NCBI RefSeq assembly: GCF_001434665.1
Contig: NZ_AZDG01000007.1
Span: forward strand, 33,820-97,819
Length of the DNA: 64,000 nt
Source: Companilactobacillus tucceti DSM 20183
GTDB taxonomy: Bacteria > Bacillota > Bacilli > Lactobacillales > Lactobacillaceae
Direction: 5' to 3'
Shown: positions 35,758 through 43,849 of the stretch, one piece after another
Numbering within the stretch: position 1 is the stretch's first letter
Layout: each line of letters begins with the position of its first letter
The notes under the pieces: generated by a model
What the model saw: the letters and a program-made list of their open reading frames with translations, nothing else
Databases searched by the model: none
What the model was told of the DNA's origin: nothing
Program-made: the position numbers and the translations under genes

Positions 35758-36477
35758 TTAAAAGAACCAACTACATACTTTAACTGCCAAGACAGCGCCA
35801 AGTATCGGAGCTACAACTGGGACCCAGCTGTATTTCCATTGTGATGATCCTTTATGTTTCAATGGTAATAATGCATGTAAGATACGTGGTCCAAGGTCAC
35901 GGGCGGGGTTCAGGGCTGGTCCTGTTGGTCCACCGAATGAAACAACTAAACACATAACCAAGAATCCTAATCCGATAAAGTCGGCACGAGGGTCTATTTT
36001 GTCGGATGTTAACATAACAGCACCGAAAACTAATAGGAATGTTCCAATAAATTCGTTGATAAATCCATTAAGACGACTGTCGACTGCATCAATTGTTGAG
36101 AATGTTCCCAAAACTGATTCTAAATTGTCGGTTTTGTCGTAGTAAGGTTTGTAGGCGGCTACGATCATTGCTTGACCGAAAATAGCACCTAAAAATTGAG
36201 CGATAATATAGGGACCAACTTCGGCCCATGGAAATTCGTTGTTGAAAGCTAATGCTAAAGTCATAGCGGGATTAATTTGTCCGCCAGAGATTGGTCCAAA
36301 CATCATGGCAGGAATCATAACACCAATACCATAACCAAAACCAATAAGGATCCAGCCACCGTGGAAACCTTTTGTTCCCTTTAATTCAACGTTGGCGACT
36401 GAACCATTACCTAAAGCAACCATGATTGCAGTACCGATAAATTCTGCAATTAGGCGTGTTAATAATGAATAGTGCAT
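35758..36477 (-). CDS. MIP-family channel (glycerol facilitator/aquaporin)
   Basis: A 239-residue six-helix channel with both NPA boxes (GQINPAMTLA near residue 68, GPALNPARDLGPR near 186). The Asp after the second NPA-Arg fits a glycerol facilitator (GlpF-like). Lactobacilli have several such channels, which may carry glycerol, water, peroxide or lactic acid. A terminator-like hairpin on the same strand lies 140 bases upstream. An R3 element follows the stop. Confidence 0.92.
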   Translation of the reverse strand: MHYSLLTRLIAEFIGTAIMVALGNGSVANVELKGTKGFHGGWILIGFGYGIGVMIPAMMFGPISGGQINPAMTLALAFNNEFPWAEVGPYIIAQFLGAIFGQAMIVAAYKPYYDKTDNLESVLGTFSTIDAVDSRLNGFINEFIGTFLLVFGAVMLTSDKIDPRADFIGLGFLVMCLVVSFGGPTGPALNPARDLGPRILHALLPLKHKGSSQWKYSWVPVVAPILGAVLAVKVCSWFF

Positions 36478-36616
36478 ACTATATATACCCCAGTAATATT
36501 ATTTCTCAAAACAACTTTAATTATTCATTAGTTAAAAAAATATATCAGAAATGGGATTAGATAAAATAAATTCGTTAAAACATCTTGTCTTTAGTGATAT
36601 AACATTACTTATACAA

Positions 36617-36645
36617 TAAAAAATTGCTCCGTAAGGGGCAATCGG
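36617..36645 (-). terminator. Terminator-like hairpin upstream of the MIP channel gene
   Basis: On the minus strand ATTGCCCC TTAC GGAGCAAT is followed by TTTTTT. An extended -10 (TGATACAAT, complement of about 36694-36702) lies about 50 bases upstream on the same strand, so a short RNA of around 75 bases could end here or read through into the MIP gene. Confidence 0.5.
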
Positions 36646-36792
36646 TTTTATTAACATAATGAATGAAATAAAGCAAATATTTGAGTTACGCATTTTATTG
36701 TATCATACACCACCAAATGTTATAGACTGGTTATAGAAATAACCAATAAGTATTATCGTATTAAAAATATTCCTAAGAAGTGGGGAAGCATA

Positions 36793-37737
36793 ATGAAAGT
36801 TTTAAGCTTAGTAGATCTAACAGATAAACAAAAACAAGAATTAGAGGAGATCAAAGGCGTTGACCTTAATGTTGTTTCCGCCAAAAGTGTGACCGCTGAA
36901 GATTTAAAGGGAGTAGAAGTTTTATTTGATTGGTCTAAGAAACTCCAAGATGACATTGTAAAAAGTGATACATTGAACTGGATTCAAACAATTCGTGCCG
37001 GAGTTGATGCATTACCATTGAGAGCTTTGGATGAAAAAGGAATTCTGCTATCAACCGGATCAGGTGCAAATTCAATCAATATCGCAGAACAAGCTTTAGC
37101 ATACATGTTGATGTTTGAACGTAGTATGAATTTATCTACTTGGGATCAAACTAAAAAAGTTTGGCATCGTGAAAAGAAATATGATGAAGTTTACAACAAG
37201 ACAGTTATGTTAGTCGGAGTAGGTCATATTGGAAGCCAACTAGCTCAATACGCCAAGGCCTTAGGAATGCATACAATTGGGGTAAGACATTCAGATAAAT
37301 CGTTACCTAATATCGATAAAATGGTAGCAATGAAAGATATCGACAAACATCTAAAAGAAGCAGATTTTGTCGTAAATTCATTACCAGATACATCAGATAC
37401 AGAAAAAATGTTTAATAAAGAATTTTTCCAAAAAATGGCTAAAACAGCCTACTTTATCAGTATTGGACGAGGTAAATCAACCGATACTAATGACTTAGTA
37501 GAAGCATTACAAACAAAAGAAATAGCCGGAGCCGGTTTAGACGTAGTAGATCCAGAACCATTAAATGAAGATAGTCCACTTTGGGACATGAAGAACGTTA
37601 TCTTAACACCACATAATGCAGGAAGAAGCGTACATTATGAAGAAAGAGCCTTCAAGATCTTTAAAAAGAATTTGAAGTCATACATTGAAAATGGTGAAGT
37701 AGTTGAAAATTTGGTAAATTATAGTAAAGGTTACTAG
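36793..37737 (+). CDS. D-isomer-specific 2-hydroxyacid dehydrogenase
   Basis: A 314-residue NAD-dependent oxidoreductase. It has the NAD fold GVGHIGSQLA near residue 143 and the catalytic residues Arg (IRAGVDALP), Glu (DPEPL) and His (TPHNAGRS). There is no ACT domain, so it is not the serine-pathway enzyme. The substrate could be a branched 2-keto acid, glyoxylate or similar. GTGGGG lies upstream of the ATG. Three tandem R3 elements follow. Confidence 0.9.
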   Translation: MKVLSLVDLTDKQKQELEEIKGVDLNVVSAKSVTAEDLKGVEVLFDWSKKLQDDIVKSDTLNWIQTIRAGVDALPLRALDEKGILLSTGSGANSINIAEQALAYMLMFERSMNLSTWDQTKKVWHREKKYDEVYNKTVMLVGVGHIGSQLAQYAKALGMHTIGVRHSDKSLPNIDKMVAMKDIDKHLKEADFVVNSLPDTSDTEKMFNKEFFQKMAKTAYFISIGRGKSTDTNDLVEALQTKEIAGAGLDVVDPEPLNEDSPLWDMKNVILTPHNAGRSVHYEERAFKIFKKNLKSYIENGEVVENLVNYSKGY

Positions 37738-37858
37738 AGAGCGCAGGGAGGACGTCCAGAACTCGAGCATTACCTAGGATAACGAGAATGGCGTATTGTG
37801 CCATACTCGCTATCCGTAGTAAGCACAGGGTTCTGTCCTCCCGGAGCTCGTTTCAGCA
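37738..37858 (+). repeat. R3 structured repeat, copy a
   Basis: Outer stem GGGAGGAC..CAGAAC with GGTTCTGTCCTCCC, conserved GAGCATTACCTAG facing CGTAGTAAGCAC, and central hairpin GATAACGAGAATGGC/GCCATACTCGCTATC. It ends GGAGCTCGTTT. First of three tandem copies. Confidence 0.83.
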
Positions 37859-37867
37859 TAGAGGGAT

Positions 37868-37985
37868 TCAAAAAGAGACGCCCAGAACTTGAGCATTACC
37901 TAGACTAGTGATGGTGACAACGCAGTTGGCGCAATTACTAGGCGTAGTAAGCACAGAGTTCTATCCTCCCGGAGCTCGTTTATGT
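37868..37985 (+). repeat. R3 structured repeat, copy b
   Basis: AGAACTTGAGCATTACCTAG, central CTAGTGAT..ATTACTAG, CGTAGTAAGCACAGAGTTCT, and the same CCTCCCGGAGCTCGTTTA end as copy a. The outermost 5' strand (GAGACGCCC) no longer matches CCTCCC, so this outer stem is degraded. Confidence 0.8.
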
Positions 37986-37995
37986 ATAAGAGAGT

Positions 37996-38112
37996 ATCAA
38001 AAGACGGTTAGCTTCTGAGCATTACCTAGATTAACGATGGTGCCAACAAAGTTGGTGCAATCGCTAATCGTAGTAAGCGCAGGAAGCTGTCTTTTGAGAC
38101 TCGTTTCCAAAA
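37996..38112 (+). repeat. R3 structured repeat, copy c
   Basis: AAAAGACGGTTAGCTTCTGAGCATTACCTAG, central hairpin ATTAACGATGGTGCCAAC/GTTGGTGCAATCGCTAAT, CGTAGTAAGCGCAGGAAGCTGTCTTTT. The stem next to the conserved loop is AGCTTC/GAAGCT here but AGAACT/AGTTCT in copies a and b; a paired change. Confidence 0.83.
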
Positions 38113-38122
38113 GCAAAAAAAT

Positions 38123-38158
38123 AAAAAAGCGAGACTGTAATAATGCAGTCTCGTTTTT
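38123..38158 (+). terminator. Rho-independent terminator
   Basis: AAAAAGCGAGACTG/CAGTCTCGTTTTT. It lies after the R3 array and 16 bases before the next gene. Confidence 0.8.
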
Positions 38159-38174
38159 AGTATAAGAGGTCATA

Positions 38175-38579
38175 ATGAACCAAATTCTAGTAATACTAAC
38201 ATTCGTCTGGATGTTAGTTACAGCAGTATTTTTAGGATTAAGCTTAGTTCGCAGCCTATTAGAATTAAAATACGTAAGATTAGCGAAAAAAGAAGATCGA
38301 CTAAATATGGACGAAGATTTGCAGGACAAATTCGTTAATGTACATCAATTTGCTGGAATATTAGTATCAATTTTAATAATGATAGTTTTTTCAGTTCAAA
38401 TTGGACAAACATTCAATGCATCAGTCGAACAATCACTAGAAAATCTATTATCAGCTGGATACATTCAAAAAATCACATGGTTAATAGTATTTGTCTTCTA
38501 CAATTTGTATGCGATCGTAGGCTCATATTATTTAATATTTCAGAATCGTTATTTGAGAAAAACATTTAAAAAGTCATAA
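38175..38579 (+). CDS. Membrane protein of unknown function (134 aa)
   Basis: A 134-residue protein with three clear helices (about residues 5-25, 60-80 and 100-125). A charged segment (AKKEDRLNMDEDLQDKF) separates the first two helices. AGAGGTC precedes the ATG. No family was recognised. It is a single gene between two terminators. Confidence 0.75.
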   Translation: MNQILVILTFVWMLVTAVFLGLSLVRSLLELKYVRLAKKEDRLNMDEDLQDKFVNVHQFAGILVSILIMIVFSVQIGQTFNASVEQSLENLLSAGYIQKITWLIVFVFYNLYAIVGSYYLIFQNRYLRKTFKKS

Positions 38580-38617
38580 AAAAACTGTCACGAAATTAAA
38601 TCGTGACAGTTTTTTTA
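38580..38617 (+). terminator. Rho-independent terminator
   Basis: AAAACTGTCACGA/TCGTGACAGTTTTTTT around AATTAAA, right after the membrane protein stop. Confidence 0.82.
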
Positions 38618-38647
38618 TACAGAGTATGACATAAGATTAAAGTATAT

Positions 38648-38823
38648 GAGCTGTAAGTAAAAAATTTAAGCCAGCTGTGGCAGTTATGTTAGAGCTTTAG
38701 CTCTTACATAACATGACGAATTTTTAAATTTGCGGTCTTTGCAAAGTTAAAAATCGAGGCTCAAGACCTTGGCTTGAGCCGTTCACACAGCCGGCTTAAA
38801 TCTTTTTACTGGAAGCGGCATTC
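38648..38823 (-). repeat. R1 four-arm structured repeat, copy G
   Basis: Minus strand: flank GCCGCTTCCAG, closing stem around AGATTTAAGCCGGCTGTG and its partner, arm 2 GGCTCAAG-CCAAGGT-CTTGAGCC, arm 3 GATTTTTAA-CTTTGC/GCAAAT-TTAAAAATT, arm 4 GTTATGT/ACATAAC followed by AAG. Arm 4 differs at several paired positions from the other copies yet still pairs. It follows the 3' end of the minus-strand gene at 38835. Confidence 0.82.
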
Positions 38824-38834
38824 AAATCAGGAAC

Positions 38835-39092
38835 TTAAACCTCAACAAAAACAGCCCGTTCATCATAACCATCCACATCAGTATCTAAAATAATATTAGG
38901 AGCAATATCAATAGCTCTCTGGTTACCCAAAACAGTAATTCTATTCAATCTAAAAATGTGATAAAGAATAGGTAAATAATCAGATGCGATACTAGAATCA
39001 ACGATGATTTTTTCCAGTTCAGGCTCTAAAATGAGTTCTTTTGCATCTTCTAAAGATATATCACTATTAATTTGAAGAGTTTTTTCTGACAT
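38835..39092 (-). CDS. Hypothetical protein (85 aa)
   Basis: An 85-residue soluble acidic protein (MSEKTLQINSDISLEDAKEL..) with no membrane segment. It starts six bases after the phosphatase gene stop on the same strand, so it is translated from the same transcript. Its ribosome site is weak. Alternating strand and helix composition suggests a small alpha/beta fold; no family was recognised. Confidence 0.65.
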   Translation of the reverse strand: MSEKTLQINSDISLEDAKELILEPELEKIIVDSSIASDYLPILYHIFRLNRITVLGNQRAIDIAPNIILDTDVDGYDERAVFVEV

Positions 39093-39098
39093 ATTATC

Positions 39099-39719
39099 TT
39101 ACGCTTTCTGACGATTATAATATTTCAAATAGTATTTGTGCTTCTTTCCTAAGACAATCAATTTACTGACGCTGGCATTATCTGGTTCAGGAATCATCAT
39201 GGGGTCTTTAGGTTCAAATAAACCTAGCATTGCAGCTTTTATAGCGAATCCATGTGTTACTATCAATATTTTTTCGTCGGGATATTTTTTTGCAGTTTCA
39301 ACTAAAAATTCTTTGACACGGCTGGAAACGTCTTCAAAAGTTTCACCGCGTGTAGCTCTTTTTACATAACTTGGTAAAACATCTTTTATATATTGGTCGA
39401 ATAATTCGGGATAGGCGGCCTTTAAATCAGCATTTTTTAACCCATCCCATTGACCATATGAAATTTCTATCAATCGTTTATCAGTAGAGATAGGCAAATC
39501 GTAACCATCGTTCAAAATATCTGTTGTTTCTAAAGTTCTAAATAAAGGGCTACTGATTATTCGGTCGAACCCAGAAATATCAAAAGTTTTATGAAGATCA
39601 CCAACTTGCTTTTTCCCTACGTCATTTAAATGGGTCATCTTGCTATTGATACTTCCTTGTTTGATTCCAGTGGCATTAGCGTTAGTTTGCCCATGTCTTA
39701 CTAAATAAAATTCCGTCAT
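39099..39719 (-). CDS. Histidine phosphatase family protein (phosphoglycerate mutase-like)
   Basis: A 206-residue protein. AAGAGGAAT sets the start at 39719 rather than the longer frame to 39761. The phosphohistidine motif is LVRHGQTNAN, with the second Arg in ISSPLFRTLET and the second His in IVTHGFAIKA. Such proteins include cofactor-dependent mutases and broad phosphatases; the exact substrate is unknown. It is divergent from the serC operon, which has serine-related genes only on the other strand. Confidence 0.9.
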   Translation of the reverse strand: MTEFYLVRHGQTNANATGIKQGSINSKMTHLNDVGKKQVGDLHKTFDISGFDRIISSPLFRTLETTDILNDGYDLPISTDKRLIEISYGQWDGLKNADLKAAYPELFDQYIKDVLPSYVKRATRGETFEDVSSRVKEFLVETAKKYPDEKILIVTHGFAIKAAMLGLFEPKDPMMIPEPDNASVSKLIVLGKKHKYYLKYYNRQKA

Positions 39720-39749
39720 GTAAATTCCTCTTTTTTCTATGGCTTGATA

Positions 39750-39778
39750 TTGACACTTCAATTATTCATTGTTAAAAT
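39750..39778 (+). promoter_or_regulatory. Promoter of the serC-serA operon
   Basis: TTGACA (39750-39755), 17-base spacer, TAAAAT (39773-39778). Transcription should start near 39785, giving a leader of about 210 bases before serC. Confidence 0.78.
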
Positions 39779-39808
39779 TCGTTTAAGTTAATTGGAGGTT
39801 TACTAATT

Positions 39809-39871
39809 ATGTTAAAACAATTTCATTTTATCTTAATAAGCTCCTCCTTGTCTACATGGTTATCCGTGTAG
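39809..39871 (+). CDS. Serine-rich leader peptide (20 aa)
   Basis: GGAGG (39794-39798) precedes ATG 39809. The peptide ends ISSSLSTWLSV: five serines in the last ten residues (codons AGC, TCC, TCC, TCT, TCC). The stop TAG (39869-39871) lies inside a segment that can take part in the downstream alternative hairpins. The layout is that of an attenuator leader peptide sensing charged tRNA-Ser, which fits the serC and serA genes that follow. Confidence 0.75.
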   Translation: MLKQFHFILISSSLSTWLSV

Positions 39872-39971
39872 GCCTATTTAGCGTTAAGCCACATGGATTT
39901 CAAGAAATTGAAACTGTGGGGCAATAAGTATACTGACGTAGTCCCCGCAGTTGTCTGTGGGGACTTTTTTT
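39866..39971 (+). promoter_or_regulatory. Transcription attenuator before serC
   Basis: Segment 1 GTGTAGGC (39866-39873) can pair with segment 2 GCCACA (39888-39893). Segment 2 can instead pair with TGTGG in segment 3 (39914-39921), with TTTCAA/TTGAAA stacked inside. Segment 3 is CTGTGGGG; it can pair with segment 4 CCCCGCAG (39943-39950), blocking the terminator AGTCCCCGCAG/CTGTGGGGACT plus T-run (39940-39971). Segment 5 (39955-39962) repeats segment 3 exactly. Confidence 0.75.
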
Positions 39972-39993
39972 ATTTTTGAAAGGGATGAAGAAT

Positions 39994-41067
39994 ATGTCAG
40001 TATATAATTTTGCAGCAGGTCCTGCCATGTTGCCAGCAAGTGTTATAAATCAAATAAAAAGTGATTTGCCATCATTTAATGATTCAGGTATGAGTGTGAT
40101 GGAAATCTCTCATCGATCTGATCTCTTTGAAAAAATAATCAATGAGGCCAAAACTAATTTATTAGAATTACTGAATCTATCTGATGATTATGAAGTTTTA
40201 TTTCTTCAAGGCGGTGCAACAACTCAATTTGCGGCCATTCCAATGAACATAGCAAAGACTAAACATATCGGACTTGTAGATACTGGACATTGGTCAATTA
40301 GAGCACAAGAAGAAGCAAAAAGAGCGGGTATTAAAGTTGATACGATTGCTTCATCTAAAACAGATCAATATCACAATATCCCTAATGTAAAACAACCGCA
40401 ACAAGATTTAGATTATATTCATTTAACGACTAATAACACGATTGAAGGTACGGCCTACAATAAATTACCGAATTTAACTACTCCGTTAGTTTTAGATGTT
40501 TCTTCCAATTTTTTGGCACAGAGCTATCAATTTAAAAATGTCGATGTTATTTATGGGGGAGCCCAAAAAAATATAGGCATCGCAGGACTTACGATAGTCG
40601 CTGTTCGTAAAGATCTGATAACTGAAAATGACTTACCAGGTATGTGGAATTTCCAAATCTTATCTAAGAAGAACTCTATGCTAAATACACCGCCAGTGTT
40701 TGCAATTTATACAGCCAATTTAGTTTTAAAGTGGCTTAAGAACCTTGGTGGTGTTGCAGAAATAGAGAAGAGAAATCGTCAAAAGTCAGGCTTATTATAC
40801 GACTTTTTGGATAACTCAAAACTATTTAATAATCCGGTGAAAAAGGATTCTCGTTCATTGACTAATATTGTTTTTAGTACGGGTAATGACGAGTTAGATA
40901 ATAAGTTTATTGAGCAAGCTAAAGAGAATAATTTGGTTAATCTTAAAGGACATCGGCTAGTTGGTGGTATGCGAGCTAGTTTATACAATGCAATGCCTTA
41001 TGAAGGTGCTGAAGCCTTAGTGGATTTTCTCGAAAAATTTGAAAGAGACAATTGGAGGACTAAATAA
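39994..41067 (+). CDS. serC: 3-phosphoserine aminotransferase
   Basis: A 357-residue PLP aminotransferase that converts 3-phosphohydroxypyruvate to phosphoserine. The start MSVYNFAAGPAMLP at 39994 is the family N-terminus, with GAAAGGGATGAAG before it; in-frame TTG 39976 and ATG 39985 would add only unusual residues. The PLP lysine is in YGGAQKNIGIAG (Lys192). The gene is separated from its promoter by the leader and attenuator, and overlaps serA by one base (TAATG). Confidence 0.94.
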   Translation: MSVYNFAAGPAMLPASVINQIKSDLPSFNDSGMSVMEISHRSDLFEKIINEAKTNLLELLNLSDDYEVLFLQGGATTQFAAIPMNIAKTKHIGLVDTGHWSIRAQEEAKRAGIKVDTIASSKTDQYHNIPNVKQPQQDLDYIHLTTNNTIEGTAYNKLPNLTTPLVLDVSSNFLAQSYQFKNVDVIYGGAQKNIGIAGLTIVAVRKDLITENDLPGMWNFQILSKKNSMLNTPPVFAIYTANLVLKWLKNLGGVAEIEKRNRQKSGLLYDFLDNSKLFNNPVKKDSRSLTNIVFSTGNDELDNKFIEQAKENNLVNLKGHRLVGGMRASLYNAMPYEGAEALVDFLEKFERDNWRTK

Positions 41068-42224
41068 TGTATCAAGTAAAAACATTTAATGCAATCGCTG
41101 ATAAGGGTTTAAACACTTTTACAAATGACTATACGATCAATCAAGAAAAAAATCCTGACGCATATTTGATTCGTTCAGTAAATCTATTAAAGGTCCAGTT
41201 TCCAAAATCGTTAAAAGTTATCGCTAGAGCCGGAGCGGGAGTCAATAATATACCTCTAAAAGAAGCTACTGATGATGGAATAGCTGTTTTTAATACACCG
41301 GGAAGTAATGCTAATGCGGTTAAAGAGTTGGTTATTTCAATGATGATAGCAACATCTAGAAAAGTTTTTGCGGCTTATGATTATTCATATCAAAACATTC
41401 ATGCTGACATTTCTAAGCAAGTTGAATACGATAAAGCAAAATTTAATGGGACAGAATTATTTGGAAAAAATATCCTAGTGATCGGACTTGGCAATGTTGG
41501 CTCTTTAGTAGCCAATGAGGCCGTTAATTTAGGAATGAATGTTAGTGGATATGATCCGTATTTATCGGCTGATTCAGCGTGGAAAATCAATAATAGGGTG
41601 CATCGTTTAACTAACCTATATCAAGCTTTGAAAAACGCCGACTATGTGACGATCCATGTTCCTAAAAATAAAGAGACAACAGGTCTTATCTCAACTAAAG
41701 AAATTGCCGCTATGAAAAATAATGCTATTTTGTTCAATTACTCGCGCTTAGGTATCGTTGATAATCAAGCAGTGGTTGATAACTTTAATAAGATTCAGTT
41801 TTACTGTACGGACTTTGGAGATGATGTGATCGCCAATAATAAAAAAGTTATCACAACACCACACATTGGTGGATCGACTATCGAGGCTGAAGACAATGGC
41901 GCTATTAAAGCAGCTAATACGATCATGAATTTTTTGGAAAACGGGGATACAGTCAACTCGATCAACTTACCAAGTATGAAATTACCCTTCAACGCACCTT
42001 ATCGATTTACTATTATGCATCGAAATGTTCCCAATATGGTTGGGCAAATTACTACTTTTTTAGCTAACGCACATGTTAATATCAACAATATGGCTAATGC
42101 TGCTAAGAATGAAATTGCTTATACAATTATAGATGTTGATAATTTAAATTATGAAAAGCAACTTTTGCAGCAGATGGCAGAAATACCTGAAGTAAAGAGG
42201 GCACGATTGATAAACCATAGATAA
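41067..42224 (+). CDS. serA: D-3-phosphoglycerate dehydrogenase
   Basis: A 385-residue enzyme for the first step of serine synthesis. NAD fold GLGNVGSLVANEA, catalytic Arg in ARAGAGVNNI, and His in TTPHIGGST. A C-terminal ACT-like domain (from about residue 315: MHRNVPNMVGQITTFLA) could bind serine and give feedback inhibition. It is translationally coupled to serC. serB was not seen in this window. Confidence 0.94.
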   Translation: MYQVKTFNAIADKGLNTFTNDYTINQEKNPDAYLIRSVNLLKVQFPKSLKVIARAGAGVNNIPLKEATDDGIAVFNTPGSNANAVKELVISMMIATSRKVFAAYDYSYQNIHADISKQVEYDKAKFNGTELFGKNILVIGLGNVGSLVANEAVNLGMNVSGYDPYLSADSAWKINNRVHRLTNLYQALKNADYVTIHVPKNKETTGLISTKEIAAMKNNAILFNYSRLGIVDNQAVVDNFNKIQFYCTDFGDDVIANNKKVITTPHIGGSTIEAEDNGAIKAANTIMNFLENGDTVNSINLPSMKLPFNAPYRFTIMHRNVPNMVGQITTFLANAHVNINNMANAAKNEIAYTIIDVDNLNYEKQLLQQMAEIPEVKRARLINHR

Positions 42225-42278
42225 AAAGTTATTTTTTCAACTGAGAATATGGTAAAACAGTCTCAAAGGGGCGAGTTT

Positions 42279-42560
42279 ATGTATAAAGTTTTGATTGTAT
42301 TACACGAAGGGAACGACTATATTCGCATGAATAAAGTTTTTGTTGAAAATATGCCCGTGGCAGGACAATATATTATTCATTCTGATGGATTGGCTTATTA
42401 TGTGGAAGAAGTTACGACTTTTGTGGGGTATGTCAGCAGCAAAGGTGCTACAACTATTTTGGTCGTTCATCCGGCACCAAAGGATTCAGCGGTTAATAAT
42501 TTGTACGGAATGGATATTGAAAAAGACTTAGATGATCCTGAGTATAATAAACACAATTAA
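42279..42560 (+). CDS. Hypothetical protein in the serCA operon (93 aa)
   Basis: AAGGGGCG sets the start at ATG 42279 rather than the frame opening at 42249. The 93-residue product (MYKVLIVLHEGNDYIRMNKV.., then VVHPAPKDSAVNNLYGMDIE) has no membrane segment. It lies 54 bases after serA with only a terminator after it, so it is probably co-transcribed. No family was recognised. Confidence 0.7.
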   Translation: MYKVLIVLHEGNDYIRMNKVFVENMPVAGQYIIHSDGLAYYVEEVTTFVGYVSSKGATTILVVHPAPKDSAVNNLYGMDIEKDLDDPEYNKHN

Positions 42561-42579
42561 ATTTTTGCTATTTAATTAA

Positions 42580-42613
42580 AAGGACTTTATTACCTGATAA
42601 TAAAGTCTTTTTT
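42580..42613 (+). terminator. Rho-independent terminator
   Basis: AAGGACTTTATTA/TAATAAAGTCTTTTTTT closes the serC-serA transcript. Confidence 0.8.
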
Positions 42614-42659
42614 TATTAGTATAAAATTATAAAATTTAATAATATTATAAAAAAACTGT

Positions 42660-42687
42660 TTGAATTCTAAGCAAGTAGTTGTACAAT
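42660..42687 (+). promoter_or_regulatory. Promoter upstream of carA
   Basis: TTGAAT (42660-42665), 16-base spacer, TACAAT (42682-42687). The roughly 70-base leader shows no PyrR-type attenuator or terminator. Confidence 0.5.
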
Positions 42688-42760
42688 CTTATCAATCACG
42701 GTTTAAATTAAAGAGTGATAAATCATTTTTAGGTCAATTTATTCAAGAAAGGGTGAAACA

Positions 42761-43849
42761 ATGAAACGTTACTTGGTATTAGAAGATGGAAATATTTATT
42801 CCGGCCAAGCATTTGGTGCCGATACTAACGCATTCGGTGAATTAGTATTCAGCACAGGGATGTCTGGATATCAAGAATCAATCACAGATCAATCATATAA
42901 TGGGGAGATTTTAATGTTCACCTTCCCACTAATCGGAAATTACGGTATCAACCGCGATGACTATGAATCAATAACCCCAACTTGCAAAGGTGTAGTAGTA
43001 CATGAATTGGCCCGACGATCCAGTAACTGGAGAATGGATCTGTCATTAGATGATTATTTGAAGCAAAACAACATTCCTGGTATCAGCGGTATCGATACTA
43101 GAGCAGTCACACGACACATTCGTTCAAAAGGGGCTTTAAAAGCCGTTTTAGTAGATGAAATAACTGATACAACAGTTAGTGATCTAAAAAAAGCCAGCTT
43201 GCCTAAAGATGAGGTTGCTACAAGTACCACAAGTAAACCTTATTCTGTACCAGCAATCGGTAAGAAAATCGTGTTGGTAGATTTTGGACTAAAACTTTCT
43301 ATTTTAAGAGAATTATCAGCTAGAAATTGTAACATCGTTGTTTTACCAGCAGATTCTAGCGCAGAAGATGTTCTCAGTCATGATCCAGATGGAGTCATGT
43401 TATCAAATGGACCTGGTGATCCAAAAGACGTTCCTACAGCATTAGATATGATTCGCGGTGTTGAAAAAGAAGTACCACTATTTGGAATTTGTCTTGGACA
43501 TCAGCTGTTTGCTTTAGCAAATGGAGCTAATACATTCAAAATGAAATTCGGACATCGTGGATTCAATCATCCCGTCCGTGAACTCGCAACTGGTCGAATA
43601 GATTTTACTTCCCAAAACCACGGATATGCCGTTGATCGTGACTCATTAAAAGATACTGAATTAGAGGTAACTCATGAGGAGATCAATGATCAAACCGTTG
43701 AAGGGATAAAACATAAAATCTACCCGGCCTTTTCTGTACAGTACCATCCAGATGCAGCTCCTGGTCCTCACGATGCTGATTATTTATTTGATAGATTTAT
43801 ACAAATGATCGATGAAAATAAGGAAAAGGGGAAAGTTTCTCATGACTAA
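42761..43849 (+). CDS. carA: Carbamoyl-phosphate synthase small subunit
   Basis: A 362-residue glutaminase subunit. Class I amidotransferase nucleophile Cys in [10 protein letters not shown], catalytic His in [12 protein letters not shown], and the N-terminal [17 protein letters not shown]. It supplies ammonia to CarB. AAGGGTG precedes the ATG, and its stop overlaps the carB start (ATGACTAA). No pyr or arg genes are adjacent, so whether it serves pyrimidine or arginine synthesis is not clear. Confidence 0.95.
   Translation: MKRYLVLEDGNIYSGQAFGADTNAFGELVFSTGMSGYQESITDQSYNGEILMFTFPLIGNYGINRDDYESITPTCKGVVVHELARRSSNWRMDLSLDDYLKQNNIPGISGIDTRAVTRHIRSKGALKAVLVDEITDTTVSDLKKASLPKDEVATSTTSKPYSVPAIGKKIVLVDFGLKLSILRELSARNCNIVVLPADSSAEDVLSHDPDGVMLSNGPGDPKDVPTALDMIRGVEKEVPLFGICLGHQLFALANGANTFKMKFGHRGFNHPVRELATGRIDFTSQNHGYAVDRDSLKDTELEVTHEEINDQTVEGIKHKIYPAFSVQYHPDAAPGPHDADYLFDRFIQMIDENKEKGKVSHD

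Noticed and set aside
36500..36700. Minus-strand ORF of about 54 codons (MRNSNICFISFIMLIKPIAP..) upstream of the MIP gene
   Set aside because: It spans the terminator hairpin and lacks a ribosome site; treated as leader RNA.
39874..39900. GCGTTAAG in the serC leader recalls a tetrahydrofolate riboswitch core
   Set aside because: The remaining conserved parts and the paired framework of that riboswitch are missing; the peptide attenuator explains the leader better.
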